A stretch of DNA of 64,000 nucleotides from Saxidomus purpurata (lineage: Eukaryota; Mollusca; Bivalvia; Venerida; Veneridae), in assembly GCA_022818135.1 (NCBI GenBank), contig JAFMSR010000010.1, positions 16,432,222 through 16,496,221 of the forward strand, read 5' to 3'. Position numbers and translations under genes: made by a program. Of the stretch, positions 31,857 through 45,082 are shown piece after piece. The notes beneath the pieces are model-generated. The model did no database searches. It was not told the origin of the DNA and saw nothing but the letters and a program-made list of their open reading frames with translations. Every line of letters starts with the position of its first letter. The stretch's first letter is position 1.

Positions 31857-34800
31857 ATGGATGTTAAAAGTAAACAATTACCCGGCGGTAACGGAAGTAT
31901 TCCAACTGTTGGACTAGGAACATTTACGTGGTTTGGTGAACAGGTGAGTGTACAGAACACACATTTTATTTTCATTCATCAATGTATTACACGATTTCAA
32001 TAAAACCACATATCTGAGGAGCATTCCGAAAACATCATGGCAACTTTTTTATAATTTGATTTTGTTATCAAACGTACATTATTATAAAACAGACTTAATA
32101 TTTCCAACCAATACACTATAAATGTTTTGGTGAAATCTCGAAGCTTGTGTGAGCAACTAATATTTTGATTAAATCTAAGTGTCTGGTTATTCTTACATAA
32201 TAATCGAAACTGTTTCAAAATCATTATCTTTGTAAGAAATAATTTTAAGATAAAATGCAGATCATAAACATTCAATGCTAAATTTGAGTGTTGACATAAT
32301 ATATCATTTATCTATATTTAGCCACAAATTTAACTCCGAATCGTCTACGTGATCTCCATACCGGTAGCCTTTCTCCACGCTTGATGGTGCGTGCAGATAA
32401 TGTACGCCTATATAGCTTACTTTAAGGTAGCTCGCGGATTTCCACCAGGAATCGGGTCATTTATTTAAAAGGCAACGCAGATTTAAGATATTTTGCATGA
32501 AAGTAAGATCGTTTCGTTATCTACATAGACAGAGATAGAGCGAAAATGACATGAAAATTGACGAACATACACCTCCCCGCTAGGTGGCTATTTAAACTCA
32601 GTTTCCATGAAAATATCACTTCACCGTATTTTTTCGACAAAAGTCAATTAGTCACGGGATTGTTATGCAACATATCTTAAATCTACGTTGCCTTTAAAAA
32701 TAAATGGGGAAATCCCGCGAGTACCTTAAATCAGCACCTTATAATTGTTTGAAACAGTTAATACATGCAGAGAAACCTCGCGCCACTAAACCCAGTTTAT
32801 TGTGGGTCTCTCAGTGTAATCCACACCAAACACGATCTCCTAGCATTTTTTATTTAAAGGGCAACGCAAAAGAGGAAGAGGCAGCTATAGGTGCGGCAAT
32901 AGACGTTGGATACCGCCATTTTGATTGCGCATGGGCTTATAAGACACAAGAAAGTGTTGGAAAAGCTATTGAACAGAAAATAAAGGATGGGGTTATTGAA
33001 CGTAGAGATGTTTTCATTACTACAAAGGTAGACATGTTTATATCTTTAGACATCAAGTTACTATTGTTAAAAATACATACAGCATTAGGTGGCATATCTA
33101 TAGTAACATACGTGGCTAATGTGTTAAGAACAGCTATGGTCTGGTTCCTTGATTCCCTTGTATCTGCATTTGTCTCTTGCAGTTTAACCTTGGGTGAAAT
33201 CCTAGGGTTGTCCGAGGCTTTAAACAATCTCAATCACTCACACATATTCTGACCTTTAAAAGATATTCAATTAATACTTCAAAGAGTGTTTAAAAACCCT
33301 TTAGTCTTTTTCAAGGTTGTTTGGTAGAAAGTATTTTTCATTTCAAGTAAAACAAGTGTTAAATACTAACTTTTTTGTATTTCAGCTATGGAATACGCAC
33401 CATAATCCAAAGCTCGTTTTGGAAGAACTAAAAGACTCGTTGAAACAACTTAGAACTGACTATGTAGACATGTTCCTGATACATTTTCCAACAGGGCTTC
33501 AAGTATTTTATGACTTCACCATATTAACAGCATGCTTTAATTCAATATTCTTGTAGTGATAAGAAACTCATAAATAAAACACAGCCTAATAAGAAGAATT
33601 TTATCCGTGCCAATATTCAACAATACTGCTAAAAGAAGAAAATACACCTGTCCTCTTTAGTAGTTCATCAAATGCTCTTGTTGTTCCTAAGTCTAATAAT
33701 GCATTTTTAGGACCAGGATTTCAGCGGAGATATAATCGTGTCAAAAGACGAAACTGGGAAGGAATTGTGGGCATGCTATCCACTTGAAGACATTTGGAAA
33801 GTATGACACATTTCTTTACTAACTGATTTTCACATTTATCTTGAGTGCATTCATTTGACAAACCTAGCCTTCTTAACATTTTTATTGTTGTATTAAACTG
33901 CCTAAAAAGTAATGACTTTGAAATAAAAAAGCACAGTACATTGAGGTCAAATGTTTTTCACATATTTACTGAATAAACGATTATTTGACTATAAATGCTT
34001 ATCCCTACATGTATATACATTTAAATTGCAAATAATGAGTATGTTATGCTGTATATCTTATAGGTGCACAACAACGGCACATTCATCCGTTTGGTAGTTC
34101 ATAGAGAAACTGTGGTTTTGAAAGGACATGGGGTTTACTGACCAATATTTAGTTATGCCTTAAGTTTGTGTGGAAAGTAAAAATTGCAAGAAACGTGCCA
34201 AGTAGACATTGCAAATGATTAGTATACAACACATTTTCCCCAGAAGTTCCATGTAGACTATGAACGTAATGTTTTACAATATACAAGTTTAAAGAAAACT
34301 TTAAATTTTATGGTAACGTAGGTCTTTCGATTATTTCCAGGAAATGGAAAAGTGTCAACGTGACGGTTTGACCAGAAATATAGGTCTTTCTAATTTCAAC
34401 ACAAAGCAGACGGACAGGATACTTAAATGCTGTACAATAAAACCGTCTAACATGCAGGTGAACGTTTTGTACCTGAATCAAAAGTCTTATATGACATATG
34501 CTGTTTAGTTAATTAATTGTAAAAGTTTGTTGTCTGCAATAAAACTATCTATAGTTTTGCAATAATCAATCCTGCATTTATAGCTCTCTTGCATACATTA
34601 TTTAGGCTGTGTATAAAGTCAGGACAAATGCGTTCCACATATAAGTCATGTTTATACATTCATTTCGCTGTTTGCTAAATGCGCTGACATTGTGTACACT
34701 GTAAATGATTTTAGACTTAGAAAGCCTTACAAATTAAAAATTTTAAAAGGTAAAAGTAAACTTTATTTAACGACGCAGTATTAGCTCGTACAGCTTTTGC

Positions 34801-36580
34801 TCGACACTCTCAAATTAACGACCAGTTAAAACCAAAAATATTTCACAGCTTGGTGCACTGAGACACTGGTGATAAAGTTTCTTTCCAGCGGCGATGGCGT
34901 CGCTCGAACGTCGGAAAGTGAGACCATAGGAAAGCGATCGTATGTGTAACCACTAAGACTAGCGGGTGACTATTGCAAATGCTATTCACATTGTTATATT
35001 TTCTGCTCGACGGTTTCGATGACAAGTCACTGTAAAACTCGCTTTAATAGACTAAGTATTTTTCTAATCTAAAATTCTTAAGGAGTTATCAGTTGTTAAA
35101 TGATTCCTTTCTTCACTTAAAAATTTGATAATTTGCGCCTTGATAAAATGTAGAATGAACCATTTACTTCCTTACTTCAGATCGAAATAACTCCTTATTT
35201 TTCCAACGAACGATTATCGAAGTTCTGTAAGGGGAAAGGGATGACTGTTACAGCTTATTCACCCCTAGGAGCCCGTATCTATATAAATCAGGGTAATATT
35301 GAATTAAAAACCTACGTTTTTCCTTTATATTTGTTGGTATCAATTGATATTATTTAATTCAATGATAAGCAGGAATTAAAAAGAAAAAAACATGTTTGCA
35401 TCACTTCTTAGTGATGTAAATACGCTCATTGGTTTTGCATCTCTGTAACTGATATAAAAGTTTAAATTTCAACAATCATTTTACAAATTCATTTATTTTT
35501 AATGCTTGATATAGCTTTTTAAACAATCTTATTTTGTATAATAACAAGTGTGGGAAGGTAGACTTACGGTCATTTGATTCTTAAAACTTTTCAACTAATA
35601 TTTGCTATTCAACGGAAAATACAAGACAGTTTTTCGTTTCTAGGTCAGTCTTGTGCAGACACCTGCCCTCAGAGGTACCTAATCCATTAGAAGACCCTGT
35701 TTTGATAGAAATTGCAATTCGAAGCAACAAAACTGTTGCTCAAGTAAGTTTAGCAACTACTAGTGTGCTATTGTTAAACGGTTAGAAAATAAGGTTTAAA
35801 CTAATTTTGTCGTAATTCTAAAACTAAGACAATATGTAAAGAAGTCAACACGATCTCTTCTGTTTTCGGGACTGTTTGAAATCATTCAATTATTATTTTA
35901 CGATTACTTATCGTTGCAGGTGATCTTAAGATTTCATCTTCAAAATGAATTGTGTGTGGTTCCAAAGAGCATAACGCCAGAAAGAATCAAAGAGAATATA
36001 GACGTAGGTATTTTACATTTATTTCTTGTAACACGAATTCGACATATCCATGTTTGTTACAAAGGATAAATCATTCATACAACTGTTTATCATTCATGAA
36101 GTTTTCTCGTCGACATTTTTCAGGTGTTTGATTTCGGATTGTCTGCAGAAGATATGAAGAAAATTAAAGCCCTAGACAGAAATCTCAGATGGGTAAATGA
36201 ACCAACGTACGTAAAACAGTTGGTGTTTTAAGTTTCAAATAATAATAAACATGTAATGGTACACGTAATTTCACCCCATCATAATCAAAAGTTGCATTTA
36301 GTCTAATTTTTTTCAATTTTTACACACTTATATGTAACTTTTTTCAGAGCGTGTTTTCCATTCTGTCTCTTACAACATTTTAAAAAAAGTGTTCATATTT
36401 GAATGTTTTGACAGACAGCAAAAGAGATGGAGGAAAGGGGATATGAACTGTTTTTCTGTTCCCATGTCTACATTATCTTTTCATTCTTTTACAGAAAATT
36501 AGGACACATTCGACGAACTTTTATAAGGCGCTTTCACAGAGTCAGAGATATTGGGCAAAATATTGTCAACCTTCGCTTGC
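31857..36580 (+). pseudogene. Aldo-keto reductase, copy A (frameshifted)
   Basis: Ten exons match copy B at 51867-56549: 31857-31943, 32860-33027, 33386-33502, 33711-33800, 34341-34457, 35181-35292, 35644-35743, 35920-36003, 36124-36206 and 36495 onward. The N-terminal half is sound: GSIPTVGLGTFTWFG, catalytic Asp and Tyr in YRHFDCAWAYKTQ, Lys in VFITTK, His in MFLIHFP, and TRNIGLSNFN. Exon 6 has one C fewer than copy B (35270-35275, 'gagcccgt' against 'gagccccgt'). The frame shifts after SPLGA and meets TAG at 35688-35690 in exon 7. Exon 10 also lacks 11 bases (after 'ggacac', near 36506) that encode HPEYP in copy B. Two independent lesions make it a probable pseudogene, losing about a third of the barrel. 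An assembly error in either site cannot be excluded. Confidence 0.85.
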
Positions 36581-37254
36581 TTTAAATGTAATAGAATTGA
36601 AAAACCATGGCACCATGACACAGTTTTTTTATGGCGACGAGAACGGTTAAATCGTCGATATGGCGCAGACTATTAGATGACATTGTATACCAAACATATA
36701 TTAATTACATGTACAAGTGGTTTAACAATCAGTTTAGTGTAGTACGGTAAAATATTAGCTCATTAAAGCGTCATTTTAAGGATAATGTTGTAACATGATA
36801 GCATTGTATAACGATCTTCTTTATAATAATGTGAGGATATTAATGAAAACAAAACGAACACCGTTCAATGGTTCAGGAGGAAAAATATTTTTGTGACCGC
36901 CAAGAATTTGCTGAATCATTTATCACTAAAAATTCCCTCTCTTCTTTTCGCGCTTCACATACTTTGCATATATTGTTCAGCAACTGATTGACTTAAAGCA
37001 TTTAGGAGTGTAGTTTGAAAATGACAACAGATTTGAAAATGGTCACATAAGTTAACCTCATACGTTGAACCTTTAGCCAAATGAGAAACTCTAACTGAAA
37101 TGTGAAAATTTTACTCTATACGTAAATATTTTGACCAACGTGGAAACACTTGTAAAGTGTGTGCATCATTTGTGACCATTTCAGATATGAGAGTCCTACA
37201 TAATGGTGTTTCAAATAGACAATGAATCTTTTAATGGATGCATAGTACTACGTT

Positions 37255-37500
37255 TTAGCTCATCTTGCACAAAGCACGAGGGTGAACTATTGGGATCGCT
37301 CATCGTCTGGTGTCCGTCTATCCATCATTTCCTTTAAACGAAATCTCCCTCGAATACTCTCGGCCGTGATGGAACTTTGAAGTGATGTTCTTTATAAAAC
37401 CATTCCATGCATAACTCTGGTTGCTACATGTATTACTTGTTGCTAAACATCACGTATATTTTACATCATTATACCTTTGGCCTTGAGTATTACCTTGACC
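37255..37500 (+). repeat. Interspersed repeat fragment, unit A
   Basis: 'ttttagctcatcttgcacaaagcacgagggtgaactattgggatcgc' followed by 'gtccgtctatccatc' is the start of a repeat class like those at 2236 and 10910. The same copy occurs at 57277-57520 in unit B. Confidence 0.6.
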
Positions 37501-37799
37501 TTGTACTTGATATATGTTACGATATGGATGATATCAGGAATTTTATGACAGTTGCAATTTAAAAAAGTGTGATGCTTACATATAAAAAATAAACAACTTG
37601 AAGTTAGATAAAAAATGTATATATTTGTATATTCGTCCTTTAAATTGCTGCCATCTTGGAACCAATCTTGGATTTCTGCCGACTCCTGCCATTTGGAACC
37701 AAACACATTAGACACTCTGGCAAACATTTTGATATATAGATTGAAGTAACTGGTTGCAGACAGGGACCGGTTGACCTCCAAAATCAACAAGACAAATTG

Positions 37800-40195
37800 T
37801 ATTGGTTTGCTACACTTTAACGTCTAATTATAACGCCTGAATTAATACGTATTTAGAAATATCTGAAAAATACTAAGGAAATCTTCATTTTTAGATAGTA
37901 AACAAACCAGTTTCTTTTTTTTTTATTGAAATTTCAACTGCCTTCGTGCAATATTTGAAATATATATAATATCCGATTTTGCTTTTTAATCTTGTTTACT
38001 GTATGTGTTATTTGTAACCGAACAATGTATAAATTATTTACCTTTACACGAAGTAGGTGTACACGTTTGTAGCAATTTGCATAAAGCGTATATAATTATT
38101 TTAATGTTCATTGTCATTTATACTAAGACTCTTTGCCTTTGTGATCAGATTACTATACATCTAACATACCAAACCATGATAAATAAACCGGTATAACACT
38201 CAAAAATGAAATGTATATCTCAAAGTGCCTAGTTATTATAACCGTTGACTTAACTTACATACTGTAATGTGGAACAAATGCTTTACTTTTTGTCATTTTT
38301 TGACAAAGAAGAAGAAGAAGATTTTATTTTGTCTTTTAAAAACTAAACAGTTCCTCGTCATAATATAAATATACACATTTTAAATACATGATATAAAGAT
38401 CAAATCAGAACTAAATTTACAAGACATACAATTTTGAATACATGAGGTAGGATCATCATCTACATATTCAGTTTTTATTTAAAGTTATAACTACAAACAA
38501 GGTCTTTGTAATAATTTCAAATTGTATTGAATACTAGCTGCGAATAATATCGGTCCACATGTGACGTTACCATTCATTGATCAAACCCATTTACCACATT
38601 TCGATATGCTAAGTGTATGTATAACGGAGAAGTTCAAGTGATCAAGAAAGACAATCTTAATAAGGCGTGTCATGATCGATGAATGACAAAAGGTATAAAC
38701 TTGAAGATTAAAGGGACATACCCTATGGCTGATGTCAAACTTAATAGCACCAATACATAAATATTAAAATCATTGGAAGTATTATAACTGAACCTAAAAG
38801 TTTCAGTTATGCATTCCCAGTCATTATCGATAAAATCTGCGTTTTAAAATATACTCCAGTACCGTAAACCTTTCAATAATCTATGTAGAGTTGTACAATT
38901 AATGGGTGGAGGCGATTTATTACAGAAAGGTTCTATATTGATAAATTGTGGTAAAATGAGACATTTTTCGCCATAGGTTCTTCTTTGAAATTGTATATAT
39001 TTATCATATTACTTTCATTGAACACATAATCTATGTTTCGAGAATATAATCTGTTATATGTAGGGAGTGCCCCTTTAATTAAGCCATATTGTGATGCATA
39101 ATTTTGAGTATGACTATTTTTAGATTCTCCTTTATATTACATCATTAAAATATGAAGAGGAAACATTTGACATTAAAAGAAAATTAAAGCACAAAATATT
39201 GTTTTCGTTTCATAGATATAATACACTTTTATAATCGATTGTTTCTCAATCAGTCCAATGTTAGCAGAGTATAGATTCTTACGGCCGAACGAACAACACA
39301 CAAACAAGTAATTCCATATATTCAGTTGTTACGCATTAAACTGTCTACTGATTTAAAAATTATATAGTAACAGATCTAAATAATTTCAAAACATTTCAGA
39401 AAAGCATCATATTATTTTGTTGTTCTTCTTTAAATTTGTAATTAAAAATTTAACAAGGTATCTGTTCTGTATAGAACTATTTCCTACGTGGTTTTGACCA
39501 CAACTAGTCAGACCGGAGACACTAAAAGAAAAATTAGGCAGGCCGAATAATTTAAAGTATTTTACTCGATGTGATCATAAACAATCGGAACATCGTAATA
39601 CATTACGGAATCACTAGGTACTTCTGAATTTTAAATTACAAGACTCGGAATTCAACATAAAACCAACGATTATTTTTAACTTGCCAACGCCTCTATCATC
39701 AAAAGTGTATCTTTAAAAGATATGCCGCACTAAAGCGTCTGAAACACTAGTCTAAAATACGCGTTTAGGTGTAAAACTGAAACTTATCGGCAAATTTACT
39801 TTACAGAGGCACTGGTAGGTGTCTTTTTGAAATATGACAATATAGTTTTATGCTTTAAACACGTTGTATTTGAATGCGTGGTTCGAAAAGGGTACGAAAA
39901 CGTCCGCATTTTACCGAAGTCGGTTCGTACCTGGTTACGAATAACTGTAAAAAATCACATAGATCTACATGTCTTAAATACTATTTTTAAATATAGACAG
40001 GAATGCAATAATCTAAAGGGAAAATCAACTTTATTTCTCTACATCATGCTGTCATTTACAAAGAACAGATATTATCTCAATATTAACACAAATAAGATTT
40101 ATTGTATTGTCACATTGTATGGTAACTAAAACTTTCAAACTGTACCGTGATTCTTTTCCTACACTTTTGGCGGGTACATTCATACATTCATTAAT
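37800..40195. other. Non-coding part of unit A
   Basis: No exon recognised. It is collinear with 58200-60575 in unit B. The open frame around 39830-40129 has no ATG and only non-specific composition. Confidence 0.4.
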
Positions 40196-40200
40196 TGTGT

Positions 40201-40201
40201 C

Positions 40202-40236
<35 letters not shown>

Positions 40237-40340
40237 CATCATCATTATCATTATCAGCATCATCATCATCATCATCATCATCATTATCCTCCTCCTCCTC
40301 ATCATCATCATCATCATTATTATTTTTATCATTATCATTA
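40201..40340 (+). repeat. (ATC/ATT/CTC)n microsatellite, unit A
   Basis: 140 bases of TCA, TTA and TCC triplets. The homologous run at 60581-60717 differs in triplet number, as expected from slippage after duplication. Confidence 0.95.
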
Positions 40341-41295
40341 CTTGTTACGAAATACTAAAATGTTAAATATGAAAGATAATAGCCTGCTATTAAAACATTC
40401 AGTTCTTGTTTTAGACAAGTTATGAAAATTTAATACAGCATGGTACGTAGAGAGTCTGGTAATGACTAGGGCTGCAGTAATATGATATTGCAATTCGCAG
40501 TATTTTGGAGTAAACAACTGCAATTTCTCCGCATTTACTACCTGTAACTTGAATTTCATCTAATGCTTTGTTGTGGGTTTCCAAATAATAAATTTTAAGC
40601 GCATAGGTATTTTCGGAATTCACGTGTGATGAATAGCGATTGAATGCAATACAATGTATATCAGGACCTGATTACAGTGAACGATTCCAAATTTTACAAT
40701 ATGCTATTTATCTAATAAGATAAATGAAAAATATCTTAGTATAAATTATACAATTGTTTTTAAAAAATTACATTTTAAACTTGCTGTAATTTTGTTCCGT
40801 GACAACTATGACAGACGGTAAGCGGTATATTGCTCTATCTAAAAAGAGTAAGCAAATAAACATGAATGACATTGTCCAAGTAATGATTTAATTGCTTTAT
40901 AACCATAATATACCAACATTTGAATACTTCAAAGTATATATTTTTATGAGCTACTCACTTTCAATATATTGCAATAGGGATCCCAATACAATGCCACATA
41001 TTGCAATTTATCGCAATACGAGTTGTGGCTAATACCATCCCTATTTATGACCAAACCTAGACCGAACATAATAATATTAAGGTCAAAAGTCAAGTCGACT
41101 TTGAGTCAACAAAACAAAGCTCAGGGTTAGGAAAACAGTCTTGGTAGGGATGCTGACTATGACAACTGAATGACAATTATGTATGTTTGGGTTAGAAGTC
41201 ATGATGAAGCTTTCTGGTTAAGCTTTCTTAAAATTCACTTTGTCGGTAATCATTAAAGCTTTGAAACTTCAGAAAAATGCTTGGCATCATACAAT

Positions 41296-41540
41296 GGCCT
41301 CCGTGGCCGAGTGGTTAAGGTCACTGACTGATGATCACTTCTCCCCCACCGCTGTAGATTCGTGCCCTACTTTGGTCGGATTCTTTTATGTCTGGAAGCT
41401 ATCTACGTTCTACCGAAGTGCCCGTTCGTGACTGAAATATTGCCTGAATTGGCAGCCAGGGTCTTCTTCCTCCATGAAAGATGGAAGTTGCCATATTACC
41501 TTAGCTGTTGAGTGCGACGTTAAATCCGAATCAATCAAAT
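41296..41540 (+). mobile_element. V-SINE-like element, unit A copy
   Basis: The tRNA-derived head reads 'ggcctccgtggccgagtggttaagg', with an A-box and a degraded B-box ('agattcgtgccc'). The body has 'accgaagtgcccgttcgtgactgaaat' and 'cagggtcttcttcctccatgaaag', and the tail 'gagtgcgacgttaaat'. This is the order of a SINE family abundant in bivalves (recalled, not searched). The duplicate is at 61666-61910. Confidence 0.85.
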
Positions 41541-41701
41541 GGCACAATACAATCAACCCTATGACCAAATCCAATAACTTTTGAATGATGCTAAAAGTCG
41601 TGCAAACTATGAATTTTCAGTTCAGTTTTGTCAAAATCCACTTCTCAGTTACCAGTTATCAGCTATGATACTTCATAGGGTAGTTGAACATAGTCACTTA
41701 A

Positions 41702-42131
41702 AGTGACATTATGCACATTTTTTTAAAGTAAAATTCCGGCTGAAATAGGTGTGTGTGTGAAAAGGGTAGAGGAAATAATAACTTTTGACCCAATACAACA
41801 AACTTTTCCTACTACCACTACGAAATAATAACTTTCCAAATATTACTTTTCCTATTTTGACTGGGAGAGTCAATTTAAGAAATAAACAAATGCATGTCGG
41901 AGTTGCTTCCCTTCCACTGCCGAGCAACACTAATAACACAAGGGAGATCACTGCCAAGGAAGGAATTATTATTTTATTAGTCCATTTCTTTAATTTCTAA
42001 AGCACCAACTTCAAATATTAATGCGGCATTATCATTAGTTTAACACATTAAAATGCACAGCTACCGTAAATTGCTTTATAAAACTGTCACCAAAAATACA
42101 CTATGTGCAGTAAGATGAGCATAATGTCACT
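41702..42131. mobile_element. piggyBac-like MITE, unit A copy at the duplication junction
   Basis: Flanked by TTAA (41698-41701 and 42132-42135). Inverted ends are AGTGACATTATGCACA and TGAGCATAATGTCACT, one mismatch in 16. TTAA targets with short inverted tips are the hallmark of piggyBac-type elements. No transposase frame. The right TTAA is also the first four bases of unit B. Confidence 0.88.
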
Positions 42132-42578
42132 TTAACTTTGAGAATTTTCCACAGAAAACATCAAATTCAGAGTAGTTTAGAGTTACTTTACTTCAGTGTC
42201 CATTGCCATATGGTACTCTTCTGGTGCAAATATTAATATATGTTTTTAGATTACCTTCTAGAGACCAGGTTGTAGAAAATTGTGTGTGTCTAACTTCCAG
42301 GTGGCTGCAAATCAATACTGCAGATCTAGGTATTGCATGAATGTGCCATTCATGGCCCTTCACATTTCACACCTGCCAAGGAACATTTTCTTTAGTTACA
42401 ATAAGTGACTTGATAAGCTTTTTTGAATATGAAAAAACTATCATTAAAACTATATTTAACATGATTAGTTTATCAATTCTTGTATTACATAAGATATTGG
42501 GTTAGTTGATTATTAATAAAATCATTTATATTTATACTTATTATACACATATAAGATATAATACAGTTTCAAATGCCT

Positions 42579-44019
42579 TCCTTAAACCTACATAGATTCT
42601 TTGTTCAAAGAAGAATAACACAAAGTCATTTGCTTTCAATATAGTATATATTGTAGTGAGCACTTGGACAAGCTATATATTCTAGTGAGCACTTGGGCAA
42701 GCTTACAATGTTTCTAAGTCTGATAATGTTCATCATATCCATTTCATTTACATACAAAAATCAAATACTGGCATAACATAAATCACATTACAACAGAACA
42801 TTAAACATGTCTGAAACATGTCAGTTCAATATATCATTGGAGCCATCTTTCACCTCACATCAATGTGAGCATATGTCATATTAACTACCCTTCTTGCAAA
42901 GAAGACAAATTCCGAGACTCATGATTATATTATGACGACATCGCAATGCATTAATACGCAAATGTATAAACAGTGCACTGAACTCAATCCGTATGGACTA
43001 CTATGCATATACATGTACATGTACCTTAATATTGAAACAAAATAGTTTATAGGTATCAGTAACCAAAATATATTTAAGCAACTCGTGCTGTACTGCATGT
43101 ATGTACTATTATGCATATAATATAATATTGGAACTAAATGACTACTTAATAGTTTATAGGCATCGGTGACTCGCAATATCGTTTAGCTATGAATGAATAT
43201 GTGCCTGCAATGTCCATCAACGAGACCTCTAGCTGCACAGGTAAAACCAGAAATAAAACTCTTGATGAAAAATGCTCTGGAACCCTGTACCCGCGGCTGG
43301 CTTGGATTTCTCTCCGGACAAGAAACGGCGGGATGTTCTCGTTTCATGGCACTCACAAAAATAAAAAATAACCATGCTTTACTTAATGGCTTTAAATTAA
43401 ATAGCACATAAAACAGTTCCAAAAATAAATCTTAAGAAGTGCTATACTGTACAACAAAGTATGCTTAATAAATAAATCATTTGCAAATTTACGTTTTAAT
43501 TAATTAATGTGCATAACACATTTACAATAACACATTTGCAAGTGAACAACTGACTTATATATTATACCACAATAAATAAATAGCATTGAATTTGAAGCCA
43601 CAATGAGAGAATCACTATAACTGATTTGTAATGCAATTACTCCCTTGCAAAATATCTCACTATACGCTTGGCTAGACCGGCTAAACCAATTTATAATACA
43701 GTGTCCGTGAGGACAAATGTACTCTTCCTCGCGATTTGCCTCAGCGTACTAATAGTCTATATAAATATGTATATTCTGAATAACAAATAATATTAGTTTC
43801 CCCGACCTTAAACTTAAAAATAATGTCTGTAAGCATTGATGCCCAAAGCTGAATGACCATACAATTCAAATCCTTCAACACGTTGACTTGCATAACTTGC
43901 GTTACTACGAATACCAACAAAACAGGATTTTGATTGGTCTATACAACAAAAGATCTATACCTATTCAAGGAAAATATTTCCCGCCAAATTCGCTCCGCTT
44001 AACCGGCGGAAAATATATT
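42579..44019 (+). mobile_element. First tandem unit (1,441 bp)
   Basis: Left terminal block 42579-42715, right terminal block 43826-44019. The interior (42716-43825) is not shared with the second unit. At 43189-43242 it holds a GC-richer piece with an ATG-led frame (MNEYVPAMSINETSSCTG) followed by GTAAAA, possibly a captured first exon. The left block repeats 'tagtgagcacttgg.caagct' twice. Confidence 0.7.
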
Positions 44020-44925
44020 TCCTTAAACCTACATAGATTCTTTGTTCAAAGAAGAATAACACAAAGTCATTTGCTTTCAATATAATATATATTGTAGTGA
44101 GCACTTGGGCAAGCTGAATTAAAAGAACGGGAAAACTATTAGTTATAAAATAAAATCATGAACATGAAATGTAATTTCAGATTTATAAACCAAAATTTTG
44201 TGGAACACTAAATCCTTGATATAACCATCTTTAGCATTTTCACTGCGCCACCTACCATGCCTCTTAAAAAATTTTTTAATACGTTATTGGCGGCTACAGT
44301 TGCGCCCCCTGAGCTCAGAGAATTGAAATATCTGACACATAATCTTTAAATGTTTCAATGAAAACTACTATCTGTATATGTTATGGTTTGCCCATGTCCC
44401 TTAACCTGTATCCATTTTTGATTTTGCAAATTCCACAAAATATGTGATTATCAAAATCAGAATCAATATTCGTCCCTGTAAATTTAATACAGGATACAAA
44501 GTAGTACAAGTACAAGCAATAGCTACCCATTGTCCATCTTTATGAACTGATACAATAAATATACTAATATATAGTATATGAAGACTGAAATACCATATCT
44601 GAACGATTCCTCACTTCTCAATCACCACATGCATACGCTAACATTGCTCAGATAATTATCTGATTCTTGATACTGTTATCAAAACAACAGATCACAAGTC
44701 ACTGATTCTTTCTTTACAGTTTTCGTAAAAAGCTTATCGATAGCAGCTTTTCTAGATTTTAACTAGCGTTCAATCAGTTGGCGATGAAATATAATCGTGC
44801 CTCGATTTAACACTATGATATAACTTCAACACAGCCATGATGAATTTGAATATTGAACAACTGAACACAGATATATACCGAAGATGAATGGCTTGACTGG
44901 AAAGATGTCCTTTGCTCCCAAAGAA

Positions 44926-45069
44926 TTACTCAAACCGAATAAAACCTCTGTTATAGCATTTGGTGGTACTGTCGACTCGAGTATCCTTCAACAGTTCTGG
45001 GATCCAGGTCACCTTATCGACCAATAACACCACACTATCGGGTAAATCATCTGTATCGTCCGACAATAA
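44926..45069 (-). CDS. Possible last exon of an unrecognised gene, carried in the insertion
   Basis: A 47-codon exon plus stop, with an acceptor 'tgttttttcag' just before it. It reads LLSDDTDDLPDSVVLLVDK, then TWIPELLKDTRVDSTTKCYN, ending RGFIRFE and TAA. Composition is clearly less AT-driven than the flanks and mixed like a real protein. I do not recognise the family. The pogo-type MITE at 45083 starts 13 bases upstream of the splice acceptor, so any upstream exon would lie beyond it; none was found. Confidence 0.4.
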   Translation of the reverse strand, partial: LLSDDTDDLPDSVVLLVDKVTWIPELLKDTRVDSTTKCYNRGFIRFE

Positions 45070-45082
45070 CTGAAAAAACATA

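Larger units (their letters stand above)
29035..42135 (+). repeat. Tandem duplication unit A (13.1 kb)
   Basis: From TTAA at 29035-29038 to TTAA at 42132-42135 this block is repeated in order and orientation by unit B (42132-62506). Long stretches are nearly identical, with only scattered substitutions and small indels. It contains the frameshifted aldo-keto reductase copy, an (ATC)n run, a V-SINE-like element and, as its last 430 bases, a piggyBac-like MITE. Relative to unit B it lacks the 7.2-kb insertion, about 170 bases (B 50071-50238), about 590 bases (B 50940-51530) and the CA-repeat insertion, and it has about 810 bases missing from B (about 30257-31068). Confidence 0.95.

Noticed and set aside
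32937..33233. Antisense 98-residue frame conserved in both units (also 52919-53215)
   Set aside because: Shadow of exon 2 and the following intron of the reductase; conservation is explained by the recent duplication.
39827..40129. Conserved 80-100-residue frame in both units
   Set aside because: No ATG, no splice logic, no domain; identity reflects the recent duplication.
40107..40425. Ser-rich and His/Tyr-rich frames, also at 60547-60802
   Set aside because: Products of the ATC/ATT triplet run; differences between units are slippage.
41296..41370. Functional tRNA-Ser-like gene
   Set aside because: Only the A-box side is tRNA-like, no acceptor stem closes, and a SINE body follows; duplicate at 61666.
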